Origin: Lunatimonas salinarum
GTDB taxonomy: Bacteria; Bacteroidota; Bacteroidia; Cytophagales; Cyclobacteriaceae
Reading direction: 5' to 3'
DNA: 64,000 nucleotides
Assembly: GCF_017811155.1 (NCBI RefSeq)
Contig: NZ_JACVCV010000003.1
Coordinates: forward strand, 310,001 to 374,000
Both the position numbers and the translations under genes were made by a program. Positions 61,995 to 64,000 of the stretch are shown piece after piece (within the stretch, counting starts at the first letter, position 1; each line of letters begins with the position of its first letter). The notes under the pieces are model-generated. The model saw only the letters and a list, made by a program, of their open reading frames with translations, ran no database searches and was not told the origin of the DNA.

Positions 61995-63308
61995 CTACTT
62001 TTTCTTATACACGATCTTAATCGGGACCCCTTTAAAATCGAAGTTTTCACGGATCCTGTTCTCCAGATAGCGCGTATAAGGCGACTTGATGTACTGGGGC
62101 AGGTTACAGAAAAACGCAAATACCGGGTTTTTGGTAGGTAGCTGCGTGATGTACTTGATCTTGATATATTTTCCTTTGATTGCCGGAGGAGGGTACTTTT
62201 CGATCTCCGGCAGTATCAACTCATTGAGCTTGGAAGTGGTTACCTTCCGGGTTTTGTTGTCATACACTTCGTTTGCCAACTCGATCGCCTGAAAAATCCG
62301 CTGCTTGGTGAGTGCTGAAATGAAAATGATGGGTATCCACTTATTTTCCCCAAGCTTCTCCATCATCTCGTCCTTGAAGGTCTGCATGGTCTTATGGTCC
62401 TTTTCGATGAGGTCCCACTTGTTTACCATGATCATGATCCCCTTGTTGTTTTTGATGGCAAGGGAAATCAAGTTCACATCCTGTGCCTCCAGTCCCCTTG
62501 TGGCATCCACCATGATGACCACCACGTCCGAGTCTTCCAGTGTACGCATGGAACGCATCACAGAGTAAAACTCGATATCTTCTTTAACTTTGGCTTTCTT
62601 CCGAATACCCGCCGTGTCGGTGATGATAAAATCCTTCCCGTAAAGCTTGTACCTTGTATGGATCGCATCGCGGGTGGTTCCTGCCTCGTCTGTCACGATG
62701 GAGCGTTCCGTACCCAGCAGCGCATTGAGAAAGGAGGATTTACCTACATTCGGGCGACCCAGTACGGCGATCTTTGGAACGCCAAAATCCGGATCTTCGT
62801 CTCCGGTATCCTGAAAGTTCTTGATGACCTCGTCAAGAAGGTCACCTATACCACTCCCATTTACGGCAGCAATGGGAAAAATCTGCTCGTGCCCCACACC
62901 CAAAGCATAGAATTCATTTGCCATAAGCATCTTGTCGAGATCGTCTGCCTTATTCGCCACCAGATAAATGGGCTTCTTCGAACTTCTGAGCTCGTCGGCA
63001 AACTCCTTGTCCAAATCGGTCAGCCCGTCGATGCAGTCCACCACGAACAGGATCACGGAGGCTTCCTCGATGGCCAATTTGACCTGCTTGCGTATTTCCT
63101 TTTCAAAGACGTCGTCCGATCCGGTAACGTATCCTCCGGTATCGACTACAGAGAAAAACTTCCCCCCCCACTGTGCATGGCCATAATGCCGGTCCCGGGT
63201 GACACCGCTTAGGTTATCTTCGATAGCTTTACGCTCCTCTACCAGTCTATTGAAAAAGGTAGATTTTCCCACATTGGGTCTACCCACTATTGCCACTATA
63301 TTTGCCAT
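61995..63308 (-). CDS. der: Ribosome biogenesis GTPase Der (EngA)
   Basis: Essential tandem GTPase that helps assemble the 50S subunit; 437 aa. Two GTPase domains are seen: GRPNVGKSTFFNRL at residues 8-21 with DTGG and NKAD, then GRPNVGKSSFLNAL near residue 185 with DTAGIRKKAK and NKWD. A C-terminal KH-like domain closes with RENFDFKGVPIKIVYKKK. It lies 13 nt downstream of era on the same strand. Confidence 0.97.
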   Translation of the reverse strand: MANIVAIVGRPNVGKSTFFNRLVEERKAIEDNLSGVTRDRHYGHAQWGGKFFSVVDTGGYVTGSDDVFEKEIRKQVKLAIEEASVILFVVDCIDGLTDLDKEFADELRSSKKPIYLVANKADDLDKMLMANEFYALGVGHEQIFPIAAVNGSGIGDLLDEVIKNFQDTGDEDPDFGVPKIAVLGRPNVGKSSFLNALLGTERSIVTDEAGTTRDAIHTRYKLYGKDFIITDTAGIRKKAKVKEDIEFYSVMRSMRTLEDSDVVVIMVDATRGLEAQDVNLISLAIKNNKGIMIMVNKWDLIEKDHKTMQTFKDEMMEKLGENKWIPIIFISALTKQRIFQAIELANEVYDNKTRKVTTSKLNELILPEIEKYPPPAIKGKYIKIKYITQLPTKNPVFAFFCNLPQYIKSPYTRYLENRIRENFDFKGVPIKIVYKKK

Positions 63309-63321
63309 TTTTTATATCGTA

Positions 63322-64000
63322 TTATTGGTCGTAACCAAATCGCTTCAATTTGTTTTTGTTCTTTCGCCAGTCCTCTTCCACCTTCACAAAGGTTTGGAGA
63401 AATACCTGTTTGTCGAAAAATTTTTCCATCTCCTCCCTGGCCTGTATACCTACACGCTTGAGTGCCTTGCCACCTTCGCCTATCACTATGCCCTTTTGGC
63501 TGCTGCGCTCCACATAGATCACGGCACGGATTCGGATGATTTTTTTGTCTTCCACAAAATCCTCGATGGCCACCTCCGTGCTGTAGGGGATTTCCTTTTT
63601 GTAGTTTAGGAAGATTTTCTCCCGGATGATTTCAGAGGCGAAAAAGCGCTCCGGACGTGTGGTAAGTTCATCCTTGTCGTAAAAGGGCTCGTGAACCGGC
63701 AAACGGTCGAGTATTTCCTGAAGAATCCGCTCGGTATTGAAAGATTCGGTAGCTGATATCGGTATAACGGTGTCTGTCTTCAATCGCTGAGTCCAGTAGG
63801 CGGTCACTTCCTCCAACCTGTTTTCTTTGTTCAGGTCAATTTTGTTGATCACTAGCAACACCGATACGCCGGATTCGTTGATCTTTTCCAGTACGTCTTC
63901 TATTTCCTCGTCGGTTTCAAATAGATCGGTTACGAAAAGAATCACGTCGGCATCCTCCAGGGACATGTGCACAAAGCTCATCATGTTTTTGTGCAGTTCG
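63322..64000 (-). CDS. era: GTPase Era, 3' part, cut by the window edge
   Basis: Membrane-associated GTPase that binds the 3' end of 16S rRNA. The frame is open to the right edge (ELHKNMMSFVHMSLEDADV), so roughly the first 70-80 residues, with the P-loop, are outside the window. What is visible is VLLVINKIDLNKEN (the NKxD motif), then VIPISATESFNTERIL, and the C-terminal KH domain with VIGEGGKALKRVGIQAR. It is upstream of der with a 13-nt gap. Confidence 0.95.
   Translation of the reverse strand, partial: ELHKNMMSFVHMSLEDADVILFVTDLFETDEEIEDVLEKINESGVSVLLVINKIDLNKENRLEEVTAYWTQRLKTDTVIPISATESFNTERILQEILDRLPVHEPFYDKDELTTRPERFFASEIIREKIFLNYKKEIPYSTEVAIEDFVEDKKIIRIRAVIYVERSSQKGIVIGEGGKALKRVGIQAREEMEKFFDKQVFLQTFVKVEEDWRKNKNKLKRFGYDQ

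Noticed and set aside
62394-63212. Long plus-strand open frame opposite der
   Set aside because: It mirrors the der reading frame and has no signal of its own.
1-64000. CRISPR arrays, tRNA or rRNA genes, prophage
   Set aside because: All gaps were read for regular repeats, cloverleaf-like CCA ends and phage genes. None was found.

Overview
The window comes from a Bacteroidota chromosome, most likely a marine or soil member of the Cytophagales (Cyclobacteriaceae-like). The reasons are a SusC/SusD pair, Bacteroidota-type promoters (TTG, 20 nt, TAnnTTTG), a DUF4221 lipoprotein, a Tgt without zinc cysteines and the ilv/leu gene order. No rRNA, tRNA, CRISPR array, prophage or intact insertion sequence was seen.

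Layout. 0.1-11.9 kb is a glycan-use locus: SusD, SusC, an orphan ECF sigma factor, a GH20 hexosaminidase lipoprotein, a NagX/HGSNAT-like membrane acetyltransferase and a sialidase-like beta-propeller enzyme. 11.9-17.0 kb holds a GreA-like protein, a KefF/KefC potassium efflux pair, a small 4Fe-4S protein and a decayed patch in which the front of a Crp-type gene is joined to the back of an SRPBCC gene. 17.1-25.7 kb is a five-gene tripartite RND efflux operon with its divergent GNAT gene and TetR repressor. The operator TGAACATTGTTCA occurs three times, twice inside promoters of identical geometry. 25.9-33.0 kb carries three penicillin-recognising-fold proteins (two beta-lactamase-like, one PBP4-like), a SulP anion transporter, a DUF2784-like protein and an AbgT transporter. 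33-35.6 kb has an esterase, a small membrane protein, a LOV-like PAS protein without the photoactive cysteine, and two gene-poor stretches with long inverted repeats.

35.7-39.8 kb is the most interesting stretch. It is a tightly coupled operon of a TonB-dependent receptor, a diheme MauG/CcpA-type cytochrome c and a secreted oxidoreductase-molybdopterin-binding-fold protein with no cysteine. It faces a one-domain ModE-type regulator, and a 30-bp ModE-like operator overlaps the receptor start. I infer a ModE-controlled outer-membrane metal or oxyanion uptake system. 39.9-41.3 kb encodes a His-rich lipoprotein resembling the zinc chaperone AztD, with a 17-bp palindrome over its promoter.

42.4-53.9 kb is one large branched-chain amino-acid operon (ilvD-ilvB-ilvN-ilvC-leuA-leuC-leuD-cimA-like-leuB). 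It is preceded by a complete transcription attenuator: an 18-residue leader peptide rich in Ile, Val and Leu, mutually exclusive 1:2, 2:3 and 3:4 pairings, and a terminator. It ends in an intrinsic terminator. 54-64 kb is housekeeping: ispE, an EamA exporter, an LptF/LptG permease, tgt, a family 2 glycosyltransferase, a sigma factor, rsmG, a DUF4221 lipoprotein, der and the 3' part of era, which runs off the right edge.
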